From positions 186,001 through 250,000 of the forward strand of contig JAFAYI010000024.1 in assembly GCA_019240475.1 (NCBI GenBank): a DNA stretch of 64,000 nucleotides, given 5' to 3'. The position numbers were made by a program, and so were the translations under genes. Below, piece by piece: positions 55,933-64,000 of the stretch. The notes under the pieces were generated by a model. It was not told the DNA's origin. It ran no database searches and saw only the letters and a list, made by a program, of their open reading frames with translations. Within the stretch, counting starts at the first letter, position 1. Each line of letters starts with the position of its first letter. Source of the stretch: Acidobacteriaceae bacterium (lineage in GTDB: Bacteria > Acidobacteriota > Terriglobia > Bryobacterales > Bryobacteraceae).

Positions 55933-58272
55933 TCACTGCCGCTGCGGAGGGCTGCTATCCGGGTTCGAAACGATTGCGGCGCTAGGCGGCGCGCTCTGCT
56001 GCGCTCCCTGGCGTGTTGTTGTCGAATTGGGCTGCTGCGCGCCCGGTGGGGTTTGAGGAGCAGGAGCGCCCAATACACGAGGCTGCCCCAGCGGCGCGCC
56101 GATCCCAGGATTTCCATTTCCGGGCGTCATCTGCGCCGGACGGTTCGGCGCCGGCGACAGCGGCGGAGCGCCAGGCGTCGGGGTCGTATCGATGGCGGGC
56201 GTCGGCAGCGGCCCCGATGCCGCGCCGTCTGGCTTCCGCTGCACGCGTATGGCGCGCTCGGATCCCGCAAGCACCGGTTCCTCACCCATTACGCTCAAAT
56301 CCGGCGCCCGCAAAATGTGCGGGATCATTGCGATCAAAACTTCGTCTTTCGTGCGGTTCTTCGTCTTAGTCCCGAATAGATATCCGAGCACCGGAATGTT
56401 TGTCACGCCCGGAATCCCCGATACCGACAAGTCCGTTTCCTCGTCGTAGAGGCCGCCCAGCACGCTCACCTCGCCGTCCTTCATGCGAATGTTTGCTTCA
56501 TCTACTCGCTGGCTGATGATCGGCTGCTGCACTCCGGCGATGGTCTCCGTCTGCGTCACATCGGAAACTTCCACTTTTATGTGCATGCTGATGTCGTCTG
56601 TGCCGTTCACATGCGGCTCCAGGTCGATTTGCGTGCCCACGTCTACTTGTTGAAACTGAGTAGTTGCGTACGGAATCGCCCCCGGCGTCGCCACTGCCGA
56701 ATTCAAAGATCCCGAAACATACGGAATCTTGCTGCCTATCTTCAGCGATGCCTTGCCGCCGTCCGTCGCCCTCACCTGCGGCCGTTGAAGAATCTGTGTG
56801 GATGCATCCGACAGCAGCGCCGATATCAACGCCCCCGGTAAGCTGATCGAAAAATCTCCGGTCGATACATGGCCCACCTGCGAGAGCGAGATGTAGGAGT
56901 TCGTGGTCGTCGTACTACCCGTGGTTGTCGTCGTGCTCGTACTGGTCGTCGTGCTCGTCGTCGTGATCGTGCTCGTACTGCCCGACGTGCTCGTGGTGGT
57001 GCTCGTAGTCGTGCCCGTTGTCGTGAACGTCGTCGTAATTGTGCTCGTGCTGGTTCCGGTTGTCGTGCTGGTGCTCGTTCCGGTCGTTGTCCCCGTCGTA
57101 GTCAAAGTAGAAGTAACAGCCGAGGTGCCCGTGTTCCCGCTCGTGTTGCCGAACAGCACTGGATTCCGTGGCGTAAATTGAATCGGCACATTCAATCCGC
57201 CGCTCTGCCCCGCAATCGCCGCCCCGAGCGTCGTCATCTTTGTCTTCGAAACTTCCATCACGATCACGTCCACCAGAACTTCCGATTTGGGCCGGTCCAA
57301 ATCATGCACCAGCTTCTCCACCAGCGCAATCGTATCCGTGCTGCCGCGCGCCACGATCGCGTTCTGGCTCGCCACTTGAAAAATCCCGGTGTTCAGCTTC
57401 GCGCCCGTACGAATAGCGTTGAAAATTTCCGTAAATTCCTGCGGCGTGCTGGCGTTCTGTATATAGAACACCTTCACTACCTCGTCCTGGTACTCTTGCC
57501 GCTTCGGCTCCGTTTCCTGCGTCACGAAGATCGCGTTCCGGCTGATCGGCTTCCAAAACGTATGCGTCACCAGTCCCACATAATTCAACGCCTCTTCGAG
57601 CGTCACATTGTTCAAATCCAGATTGAAGTTTCGCGTGGTCCCCGTGTCGATGCCGCTCGGATCGAACAGCACGTTGATCCCCGCCAGCTTGCCCACGCTC
57701 TCATACAGCACCCGAGCCGGCTGATTATTCATCTTCAGGCTTGAAATCTGGTTGTTGATCGGCCGGAGGCTCGGCGGCGCCTCGAGCGAGGCGACCCGCT
57801 GCTCCATCTCTCGCTGCGCCTTCTCGGCGGGCGTCAGAATCGGCGTTCCCACGGGAGCCTTGTCCCGTTCCTTAATCATCAAAGTCGTCTGCTGGATCTG
57901 CTGCAGCGCTATCTGCGACGACGGGTCGGCCAAGAAGGCCTTCTGAAACTGCACCAGCGCTTCCTGCAGCTTCTGCGCCTTCTGCAACTTGCGGCCTTCG
58001 CTCAGATGCGCTTCCGCGGCCTTCACCCGAACATTCTGCTCCGGCAGCAGATACGCCGGCTCTTTCGGGTCCGTCGCCACGGCCTCGTCGTAATAGTTCA
58101 GCGCGGCGTCGTAGTTCTTTTCCGCCTCGGCTTTCTGCCCCAGCTTCAAGTACTTATCGCCTTTTTTGTTCCGCGCCTCCATCACCGAAATCAATAGCAG
58201 AGTGGCGCATCCCGCCGCGGCGACTCGCCGCCATCTTTGAAAAACCTTCACGTTAGAAGCTTTCCCACCCAT
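55933..58272 (-). CDS. GspD-like type II secretion secretin with Thr-rich insert
   Basis: Secretins form the outer-membrane ring. The 779-residue protein has an N-terminal signal segment (about 12-30) and TPR-like repeats (about 35-120). An STN/N0 domain follows (SSLKMNNQPARVLYESVGKLAGINVLFDPS), then N1-type domains and the secretin channel (about 465-690). VGTQIDLEPHV, MKDGEVSVLGGLYDEE and VPVLGYLFG are diagnostic. An unusual Thr/Ser-only low-complexity insert occupies about residues 383-457. The C-terminal 90 residues are Pro/Gln-rich. Two pseudopilin genes follow, so it belongs to a type II (or related) secretion cluster. GspE/F-like genes are not in the window. Confidence 0.93.
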   Translation of the reverse strand: MGGKASNVKVFQRWRRVAAAGCATLLLISVMEARNKKGDKYLKLGQKAEAEKNYDAALNYYDEAVATDPKEPAYLLPEQNVRVKAAEAHLSEGRKLQKAQKLQEALVQFQKAFLADPSSQIALQQIQQTTLMIKERDKAPVGTPILTPAEKAQREMEQRVASLEAPPSLRPINNQISSLKMNNQPARVLYESVGKLAGINVLFDPSGIDTGTTRNFNLDLNNVTLEEALNYVGLVTHTFWKPISRNAIFVTQETEPKRQEYQDEVVKVFYIQNASTPQEFTEIFNAIRTGAKLNTGIFQVASQNAIVARGSTDTIALVEKLVHDLDRPKSEVLVDVIVMEVSKTKMTTLGAAIAGQSGGLNVPIQFTPRNPVLFGNTSGNTGTSAVTSTLTTTGTTTGTSTSTTTGTSTSTITTTFTTTGTTTSTTTSTSGSTSTITTTSTTTSTSTTTTTGSTTTTNSYISLSQVGHVSTGDFSISLPGALISALLSDASTQILQRPQVRATDGGKASLKIGSKIPYVSGSLNSAVATPGAIPYATTQFQQVDVGTQIDLEPHVNGTDDISMHIKVEVSDVTQTETIAGVQQPIISQRVDEANIRMKDGEVSVLGGLYDEETDLSVSGIPGVTNIPVLGYLFGTKTKNRTKDEVLIAMIPHILRAPDLSVMGEEPVLAGSERAIRVQRKPDGAASGPLPTPAIDTTPTPGAPPLSPAPNRPAQMTPGNGNPGIGAPLGQPRVLGAPAPQTPPGAQQPNSTTTRQGAQQSAPPSAAIVSNPDSSPPQRQ
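56899..57126. repeat. Imperfect triplet repeat coding Thr/Ser-rich insert in secretin
   Basis: About 228 bases consist of irregular GTC/GTG/GTA-type triplets on the plus strand, which are ACx/AGx (Thr/Ser) codons on the coding strand. The repeat is in frame, so changes in length would keep the secretin open. It looks like an unstable coding tract rather than a mobile element. Confidence 0.75.
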
Positions 58273-58380
58273 GTTAGACTACGGAGGCGCGGAGATCGGC
58301 CGCTACGCCCCTTGCGCCGAGCCGGGCGCGCGTACAACTGCTCCCGAACACGCCGGCAAGAACCTTTGTCCAACCGGGAC

Positions 58381-58386
58381 TATAAT
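58381..58386 (+). promoter_or_regulatory. Putative -10 box upstream of HTTM gene pair
   Basis: A perfect TATAAT lies at 58381-58386, about 98 bases before the start at 58484 and in the only non-coding gap (58273-58483). No clear -35 hexamer is seen at 17-base spacing, so the site is tentative. Confidence 0.35.
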
Positions 58387-58483
58387 CCTCTCGCTTTCGT
58401 ATGGAAGACGATGCCGGCCGATTTACCGTGCAGGCGAATGCGTAACTTCCACGCATTTCGCCTCTGCTTAGTCAAACATTTGG

Positions 58484-59041
58484 ATGGATTCTCAAAACTG
58501 GCGCTCCTCGGCTATCCACAAACTCCAGCGCGCCGCCATTAACGCGTTTCTTATCTTTCATCTGCTGGCCATCACCTGCTGGGCCATCCCCCTCGACTCC
58601 CCGTTGATCGCCGCCTGCCGCAAAGCCATCCGGCCCTATTTCATCTGGTCCGGCCTCTTTCAATCCTGGAACGCCTTCGCCCCCGCGCCCAAGGCCCTAA
58701 ACAGCTTCGTCGAAGCGGTAGTCATCTATAAGGACGGCCACATTCTCAATTGGAAGTTTCCCCGCACCGAGCGCATGTCTTTGTCCCAACGCTACGTCAA
58801 AGAGCGCTACCGTAAATTCATCGAAAACTTGAAGGAGGATTCTAACGTCGCCCTCTGGCCGGACGCCGCCCGCCATGTCGCGCGCCTGAACAACGATCCT
58901 TCGAATCCGCCCCAGATCGTGATGCTGATCCGCCACTGGACCGACATCGTGCCGCCCTCTGCCGCCAACTCGCCCGCGCCGCAACCTCAACACGTGCAAA
59001 TCTTCTACGAATACAAAGTCAAACCGGCAGATCTAAATTAG
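58484..59041 (+). CDS. Membrane-anchored hypothetical protein paired with HTTM protein
   Basis: The 185-residue protein has one N-terminal membrane helix (about 18-36, NAFLIFHLLAITCWAIPL) and a soluble domain with WSGLFQSWNAFAPAPK, FVEAVVIYKDGH and IVMLIRHW. The WNxFAP stretch is typical of small proteins encoded next to HTTM/gamma-carboxylase-like genes. The next gene starts 17 bases later. The function is unknown, but a role as an accessory to that membrane enzyme is likely. Confidence 0.75.
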   Translation: MDSQNWRSSAIHKLQRAAINAFLIFHLLAITCWAIPLDSPLIAACRKAIRPYFIWSGLFQSWNAFAPAPKALNSFVEAVVIYKDGHILNWKFPRTERMSLSQRYVKERYRKFIENLKEDSNVALWPDAARHVARLNNDPSNPPQIVMLIRHWTDIVPPSAANSPAPQPQHVQIFYEYKVKPADLN

Positions 59042-59058
59042 GAAGCCTCGAAGTAACG

Positions 59059-60003
59059 ATGACCCTTCGCTCTCTCGCCGACGCCTGGAACCGTTTCTTT
59101 TTCGAGCCCCAGCTCCCCACGCCCGTTTCCCTCTTCCGCATCCTCTATGGCTGCTGCGTCGTCGCAACCCTGCTCTTGCTGCGGCCCGATTGGCTCACCT
59201 GGTTCGGCGTTCGTAGTTGGGCTACTCTCGCCACCATCCGGCAAATCGAACCCGGCATGCGCCTGAACCTCTTCACCGTCCTCCCGCAGGACGATCGCTG
59301 GATCGCCGCTCTGTTCTGGCTTTTCCTTCTCTCCGCCACCTGCCTCACCGCCGGATTTCTCACGCGCTTGAACACCGTCATCGTGTTTCTCTGCCTCACC
59401 TCCATCCACCAGCGAAACCTCTATATCAATCACGGCGGCGACACCTTCCTCCGGGTCGCCGGCTTTTTTCTGATCTTCGCCCCAGCGGGCGCCGCCTTCT
59501 CCATCGACCGCCTCCTTCGCATCAAGCGCGGAAAGGAAGGCGCCGACATAGAGCCCAAGAGCCCTTGGGCCCAGCGCATGATTCAGTTCGAGCTGGCGCT
59601 CTTGTATCTGACCTCCGCCTGGTGGAAGTCCATGGGCGAGCCCTGGGTCAACGGCACTGCGCTCTATTACGTCACCCAGCTCGAAGAGATCCGCCGCTTT
59701 CCCATCCCGAACTGGATTCAGCACCCCGTCATACTGAAGCTAGGGAGTTGGTACGCCCTCGCCCTCGAATCCGCCTTAGGAACTCTGATTTGGTTCAAAG
59801 AATTTCGTTACCCCTTGTTGCTGCTGGGGCTCCTGTTCCATCTGTGCCTCGAATATGCGTTGAACATCCCGATGTTCCAATGGGACGTGCTCTCGGCCTA
59901 CGTGCTGTTCATCGATCCGGCCGACCTGACACGCCTTGGCAACTGGCTGCGTGAGCGCTCGCCGCTCACAAGAATCCCCCTGCCCACGAAAGCCCAAACC
60001 TAA
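59059..60003 (+). CDS. HTTM domain (vitamin K-dependent gamma-carboxylase-like) membrane protein
   Basis: This 314-residue protein has about six to seven membrane helices and the HTTM layout. It starts with [22 protein letters not shown], then has [69 protein letters not shown] follows. HTTM proteins share ancestry with animal gamma-glutamyl carboxylase, but bacterial roles are largely unknown. The stop overlaps the smpB start as TAATG, which couples it to a core translation-rescue gene. Confidence 0.85.
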   Translation: MTLRSLADAWNRFFFEPQLPTPVSLFRILYGCCVVATLLLLRPDWLTWFGVRSWATLATIRQIEPGMRLNLFTVLPQDDRWIAALFWLFLLSATCLTAGFLTRLNTVIVFLCLTSIHQRNLYINHGGDTFLRVAGFFLIFAPAGAAFSIDRLLRIKRGKEGADIEPKSPWAQRMIQFELALLYLTSAWWKSMGEPWVNGTALYYVTQLEEIRRFPIPNWIQHPVILKLGSWYALALESALGTLIWFKEFRYPLLLLGLLFHLCLEYALNIPMFQWDVLSAYVLFIDPADLTRLGNWLRERSPLTRIPLPTKAQT

Positions 60004-60473
60004 TGGCCCAGCAAAGCGACATCAAGATCCTGAGCGACAACCGCTCTGCCGGCCACAACTATCACCTTCTCGACCGCTATGAGGCGGGAATCGCTCTCAC
60101 CGGCACGGAAGTGAAGGCCGCCAAGAACGGAAAAGTCCAGCTAAAGGAGAGCTACGCGGAGGTGAGCGAAGATGAAGCTTGGCTGATGCAAGCTCACATC
60201 AGCGAATATTCGCACGGCAATATCATGAACCATGCGCCCGTTCGTAAACGCAAGCTTCTGCTGCACCGCTCTGAAATCGAAAAGCTCAAAGCCGAAACCC
60301 GCGAAAAGGGCCTGACGCTCATTCCCACTCGCCTCTATCTGAAGGGCGGCCGGATCAAGATCGAAATCGCCGTAGCCAAAGGCAAGAAGTTCCACGACAA
60401 ACGCGAGTCGATCAAAATTAAAGAGATGCAGAGCGAAGCCAAAGCCGCCATGGCCCGCCGCGCTCGCCAGTAA
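60003..60473 (+). CDS. smpB: SsrA-binding protein SmpB
   Basis: SmpB carries tmRNA to stalled ribosomes in trans-translation. The 156-residue protein has the family signatures [48 protein letters not shown] and the helical tail [16 protein letters not shown]. Its start overlaps the stop of the HTTM gene by one base. No tmRNA gene is visible in the window. Confidence 0.96.
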   Translation: MAQQSDIKILSDNRSAGHNYHLLDRYEAGIALTGTEVKAAKNGKVQLKESYAEVSEDEAWLMQAHISEYSHGNIMNHAPVRKRKLLLHRSEIEKLKAETREKGLTLIPTRLYLKGGRIKIEIAVAKGKKFHDKRESIKIKEMQSEAKAAMARRARQ

Positions 60474-60485
60474 AGTTCAAATCCG

Positions 60486-62033
60486 ATGCAAGTTCAAATC
60501 GAAACTTCCCCACTCGAGAATCTGGGCGCGGACGCGCTCGCAGTCGTAGTTTTCGAAAGCGAGGAGGCTCAAGCGGCGCACGCCGCCGAAGCTCCCGCCG
60601 TCGCCTCCAGCGCCACGCCCGATCCCGAAATCGCGGCCCAAGGCGGCTGGCTCGCCGAGGCCCGCTCCTCCGGCGAAGTCTCCGGGAAGCTCTACGAAAT
60701 CGCCGTTCTGCACCGGCCTCAAGGGCTCGCCGCTAAGCGCCTCGTCGTCATCGGCGGCGGCAATCGCGAAAAGTTTTCTCCTGTCGAAGCTCGCCGCGTC
60801 GCCGGCACTCTGGTCCGTTCTCTCAAAGGCAAGGGAGTCCGGACCATCGCTCTGCTCATCGACTCCGAGCCGCTCGCCGAATTCGTAACGGCCGCAGTCG
60901 AAGGCGCCGTGCTTGGCGGCTGGGACTCGAACAAATACAAGACCGATCTCAAGAAGACCGACAAGCGCGTCGATTCCTTCATCGTCGCCGTTCCGGGCGC
61001 CGACACCAACCTGCTCAACGGCTCTGTTGAGCGCGGAAGAGTCATCGCCGAATCCCAAAATCTAACTCGCGACCTGGTCAACGAGCCGGCCAACAAGCTA
61101 ACCCCCACCGCGCTCGAACAGGCCGCTCGCCAGATGGCTTCCGAAGCCGGGCTCGAATACCAATCTCTCGATAAGCAGGCCATGACCGATCTCGGCATGG
61201 GCGCTTTACTAGGCGTAGCGCAAGGCAGCGACAATCCGCCTCATCTGATCGTCATCAAGTACCGTCCATCCCTGCTCGCCGGACCTGCCGGCGCCGCCGG
61301 TGAAAATCACCTCGCGCTGGTCGGCAAAGGCGTCACGTTCGACACCGGCGGCATCTCCATCAAGCCCTCCGATGGCATGGAGAAGATGAAATACGACATG
61401 GCGGGCGCCGCCGCCGTCGTCGGCGCCATGCGCGCCATCGCCCAGCTTCGGCCTCCCATCCCGGTCACAGGCTACATCCCTACTGTCGAAAACATGGTCA
61501 ACGGCAACGCGCAGCGTCCCGGCGATATCGTCACCGCCATGTCCGGCAAGACCATCGAGGTCTTGAACACCGACGCCGAGGGCCGGCTCATTCTCGCCGA
61601 CGCCATTACTTACGCCATCCGAAACGGCGCTACTCACATCGTGGATGCCGCCACCCTCACCGGCGCCATCGCTATCGCTCTCGGACACTACAACGTCGGA
61701 GCCTTCACCAATAACCAGGAATTCTTGAACCGCCTGCTCGCCGCCTCCCGGGAAGCCGGTGAAAAAATATGGCAGCTCCCCATGGACGACGAGTACAAGG
61801 AGTATCTCAAGTCCGCCTTCGCCGACCTGCCCAACATTGGCGGGCGGTACGGCGGCTCCATCACCGCCGCCTGGTTTCTCCGCGAATTCGCCGATCCCAC
61901 TCCCTGGGTCCACCTCGACATCGCTTCCACCGCTTGGCTCGACGACTCCAAATCGTGGATGTCGAAAGGTCCTACCGGGGTCGCTGTCCGCACCTTCGTG
62001 CAACTCGCCGCCGACTGGGACCGCCCGGCCTGA
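60486..62033 (+). CDS. pepA: Leucyl aminopeptidase (M17)
   Basis: The 515-residue zinc aminopeptidase removes N-terminal residues in the cytosol. It has an N-terminal macro-like domain and a C-terminal catalytic domain with GKGVTFDTGGISIKPS, MKYDMAGAAAVVG and NTDAEGRLILADAI. The metal ligands in these motifs (K, D, D, D, E) are intact. It is 12 bases downstream of smpB and is convergent with the ABC permease gene, 5 bases away. Confidence 0.95.
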   Translation: MQVQIETSPLENLGADALAVVVFESEEAQAAHAAEAPAVASSATPDPEIAAQGGWLAEARSSGEVSGKLYEIAVLHRPQGLAAKRLVVIGGGNREKFSPVEARRVAGTLVRSLKGKGVRTIALLIDSEPLAEFVTAAVEGAVLGGWDSNKYKTDLKKTDKRVDSFIVAVPGADTNLLNGSVERGRVIAESQNLTRDLVNEPANKLTPTALEQAARQMASEAGLEYQSLDKQAMTDLGMGALLGVAQGSDNPPHLIVIKYRPSLLAGPAGAAGENHLALVGKGVTFDTGGISIKPSDGMEKMKYDMAGAAAVVGAMRAIAQLRPPIPVTGYIPTVENMVNGNAQRPGDIVTAMSGKTIEVLNTDAEGRLILADAITYAIRNGATHIVDAATLTGAIAIALGHYNVGAFTNNQEFLNRLLAASREAGEKIWQLPMDDEYKEYLKSAFADLPNIGGRYGGSITAAWFLREFADPTPWVHLDIASTAWLDDSKSWMSKGPTGVAVRTFVQLAADWDRPA

Positions 62034-62038
62034 GCGTC

Positions 62039-64000
62039 TTACTCCACCCGTAGCGCTTCCGACGGGTCAATGGCCGATGCGCGCCGGGCAGGCAGATAGC
62101 ATCCCGCCAAAGTCGCGGCCGCGAACCCAGTCGTGGCTACGAACAACACCGCGGCATCGGTGGTGCTGACTTGAAAAAGAAGAGACTGAAGCACACGAGT
62201 GACAAGCAAGGATCCCGCTAGCCCCACCACGATGCCCGTCCCCGCTAAAGCGCCTCCTTGCCGCAATACGTCGCCCGTGATCGTTCCCGCGCTCGCTCCG
62301 AGCGCCATCCGCACGCCGATCTCACCGGTCCGCTGCGTCACCGTGTAGGAGAGCAAACCGTAGACTCCAACCACGGCCAGCAGCAAAGCGGACGCGGCAA
62401 ATACTCCTAGCAGCACCGTCTGGAATCGTTCGCGCAGCACGGTTCCCGAGATCAGGTTGTCCATGCTTTCAAAATTCACGGCCGTGTCCCGATCGAGAAG
62501 CGTGACGATCCGCTTGATCCGCGGCTGTAGACTCGCCGGCCCTCGTATCACGAGCGACGCATCCATCGCCGTATCCGCATGCTGAAAATAATCGGCGTAT
62601 ACCTGAGGAAACACCGGCTGCTTCAAACCTTCGTTCAGTACATCCGGAACCACTCCGACAATCGTCATGAACTCCGGCTTTCTATCGAAGCCGAAGAATC
62701 GAATGCGTCCGCCCACCGCGCCGCCGCTCGGGAAAAACTTTCGCCCGAAACTTTCATTGACGATCGCCACTTGCTGCGTCGAGCGCTGATCGTCCCCCGT
62801 GAATCCGCGGCCTTTGAAAATCGGCAGCCCAAAAGCTCTAAAATAATCCGGCGTCACCATCGTGTAGTCCGCGTCGGGAGTCAAGTGCCGGTCCGCCGGC
62901 AGCGGCCGTCCTTCGATTTCGAAATTTCCGTCCGGCGCCCCTTCAAACGGCAAACCATGGATAAAAGCCGCCGATTTCACCCCCGGCAAATTTTCGATCT
63001 GCGTCAATATTTGTGTCCCCGCTTGGCGCACATACGACCCATCCACCGAATTCCCGTCCGCCGCCGCCGGCCAAGTCACGTCCGCTATGTAAACGCCTCC
63101 CGAAGAGAGTCCCGTCTCGACGTGCGCCAGGCGCCAATAGCTCTTGATGAGCAGCGAGGCGCCAGTCAAGAGAACAATCGCCAGCGCCGTTTGTCCCGCG
63201 ACCAGAAGCCGGCTCCAGCGCCCTTGCGAACGCGTTTCGCCCCTCCCCGCCTTCTGTTTCAAGCATTCATTCACGTCTGCCCTCGAACTCTCGATCGACG
63301 GCAAGATGCCAAACAACATAGCGGCCGCCAACGACAGCCCCGCCACAAACCAGAGCACGCCATTATCGATCGTTACGTCTTGCAATCGTGGGATGCCCGG
63401 CGGCGCCGAGACCTGAAGAATCCTTGCCGCCATCCCCGCTAGCGCCAACCCCGTCGCGCCGCCCGCGGCCGCCAGCAGCACGCTTTCTGTCAACAATTGT
63501 CGAATCAGGCGTCCTGTGCCCGCGCCCAATGCGCGCCGCATTGCCATTTCCTTCCGCCGCCCCGCCGCTCTCACCAGCAGCAGATTGGAAATGTTCACGC
63601 ACGCAATTAACAGCACCATCGTCACCGCCCCTAACAGAATCCAGAGCGCGGGCCGCACGCCCCCGGTGAGCACATCGTAAAGCGAAGTGACCCGAATTCC
63701 TTCGTTGTGGTCGTCGGCGTATTCCTTCGATAGGCGTGCCGCGACGACATCCATATCCGATTGCGCCTGCTTCAGCGTCACATCAGGTTTTACCCGCCCG
63801 ACGATCCGATAGTTATGCGCCGATCGGCCCGAACTATCGGGGAATAGATCGTTCGGCAGCCAGATCTCCGCGTTTTGCGGGAAGTCGAACTTCGGCGGCA
63901 TCACTCCGATAACGGTAAACACCATTCCGTTTAAGCGAACGTTCTTTTGTATCGCCGCCGCCGGCGTGCCGAACACCGCCTGCGCCAGTTCGTAGCCGAT
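62039..64000 (-). CDS. Acidobacterial ADOP-type ABC permease (MacB/FtsX-like), partial at N-terminus
   Basis: The coding frame runs off the right edge; 653 codons are visible and the frame continues upstream of 63976 (IGYELAQAVFGTPAA). The visible protein has a MacB-type periplasmic domain end (NGMVFTVIGVMPPKFDFP), then an FtsX permease domain (ALWILLGAVTMVLLIACVNISNLLLVRAAGRRKEMAMRRALGAG). A second periplasmic domain and a second FtsX domain follow near the C-terminus (YGLLSYTVTQRTGEIGVRMALGAS). This double layout without an attached ATPase is the acidobacterial duplicated orphan permease. Substrates are unknown. Confidence 0.93.
   Translation of the reverse strand: MGYELAQAVFGTPAAAIQKNVRLNGMVFTVIGVMPPKFDFPQNAEIWLPNDLFPDSSGRSAHNYRIVGRVKPDVTLKQAQSDMDVVAARLSKEYADDHNEGIRVTSLYDVLTGGVRPALWILLGAVTMVLLIACVNISNLLLVRAAGRRKEMAMRRALGAGTGRLIRQLLTESVLLAAAGGATGLALAGMAARILQVSAPPGIPRLQDVTIDNGVLWFVAGLSLAAAMLFGILPSIESSRADVNECLKQKAGRGETRSQGRWSRLLVAGQTALAIVLLTGASLLIKSYWRLAHVETGLSSGGVYIADVTWPAAADGNSVDGSYVRQAGTQILTQIENLPGVKSAAFIHGLPFEGAPDGNFEIEGRPLPADRHLTPDADYTMVTPDYFRAFGLPIFKGRGFTGDDQRSTQQVAIVNESFGRKFFPSGGAVGGRIRFFGFDRKPEFMTIVGVVPDVLNEGLKQPVFPQVYADYFQHADTAMDASLVIRGPASLQPRIKRIVTLLDRDTAVNFESMDNLISGTVLRERFQTVLLGVFAASALLLAVVGVYGLLSYTVTQRTGEIGVRMALGASAGTITGDVLRQGGALAGTGIVVGLAGSLLVTRVLQSLLFQVSTTDAAVLFVATTGFAAATLAGCYLPARRASAIDPSEALRVE

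Noticed and set aside
56899..57126. Repeat tract considered as a CRISPR array
   Set aside because: The units are irregular triplets with no unique spacers and it is an in-frame part of the secretin.
56869..57744. 291-codon plus-strand frame inside the secretin gene
   Set aside because: Its Arg-rich sequence simply mirrors the Thr-rich repeat and secretin codons on the other strand.

Overview
The window is a high-GC, gene-dense bacterial chromosome segment that looks like an Acidobacteriota genome, most probably of the Bryobacter/Solibacter kind. This rests on the combination of an acidobacterial-type MacB/FtsX permease (ADOP), a TonB-dependent receptor with an N-terminal carboxypeptidase-regulatory-like domain, a sedolisin (S53) protease, a PEP-CTERM protein, a DUF2934 protein, a quinoprotein/cytochrome c pair and the futalosine menaquinone route. 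The taxonomic call is an inference from gene content; no rRNA gene is present.

Layout. 1-5802 (-) is an operon of a vWA membrane protein, a caspase/legumain-like protein, a TPR metallopeptidase and a MoxR ATPase that runs off the left edge. 6060-8434 (-) holds a cytochrome c and a PQQ-type beta-propeller dehydrogenase. 8552-15529 (+) carries deoC, a GAF-GAF-PP2C phosphatase, lysA, an ABC ATPase and a striking ABC-2 permease fused to an amidohydrolase. 15533-19028 has acs, a DUF2905 gene, lepB and a DUF2934 gene. 19255-27391 (+) has the TonB receptor, a sugar-isomerase-like gene, a Gfo/Idh/MocA oxidoreductase and glnE. 27419-33317 (-) has an EF-G paralogue, a zinc-ribbon coiled-coil protein, an M20 dipeptidase and two exported proteins. 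33575-38753 has a STAS-like gene, mqnE with a UbiA prenyltransferase, larB, an orphan E2-like acyltransferase and small genes. 38813-41370 (+) is a tandem glycosyltransferase pair. 41485-44536 (-) has the PEP-CTERM and sedolisin genes. 44702-49219 (+) has ubiX, the Fo genes atpZ-atpI-atpB-atpE, a DapA-superfamily aldolase and a two-domain redoxin. 49235-51946 (-) has three small-molecule enzymes.

52035-54906 is the accessory part of the window: an RHH/MazF toxin-antitoxin pair, about 650 bases of non-coding DNA, a strong palindrome, an unknown 182-residue protein and a HEPN-like protein whose C-terminal codons are frameshifted, all ending at the 3' end of a tRNA-Gln(UUG) gene. This two-gene module next to a tRNA is the best candidate for an undescribed conflict/defence system. 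54978-58272 (-) returns to core genes (secretin plus two pseudopilins, type II secretion), then 58484-62033 (+) has an HTTM membrane pair, smpB and pepA, and the window ends inside an ADOP permease.

Functional threads: menaquinone biosynthesis (mqnE, UbiA and UbiX homologues) fits with a respiratory chain fed by the quinoprotein/cytochrome c pair and with the ATP synthase Fo genes. Envelope and secretion genes (lepB, TonB receptor, secretin and pseudopilins, sedolisin, PEP-CTERM protein, ADOP) are strongly represented. Neither CRISPR arrays nor transposases were seen.
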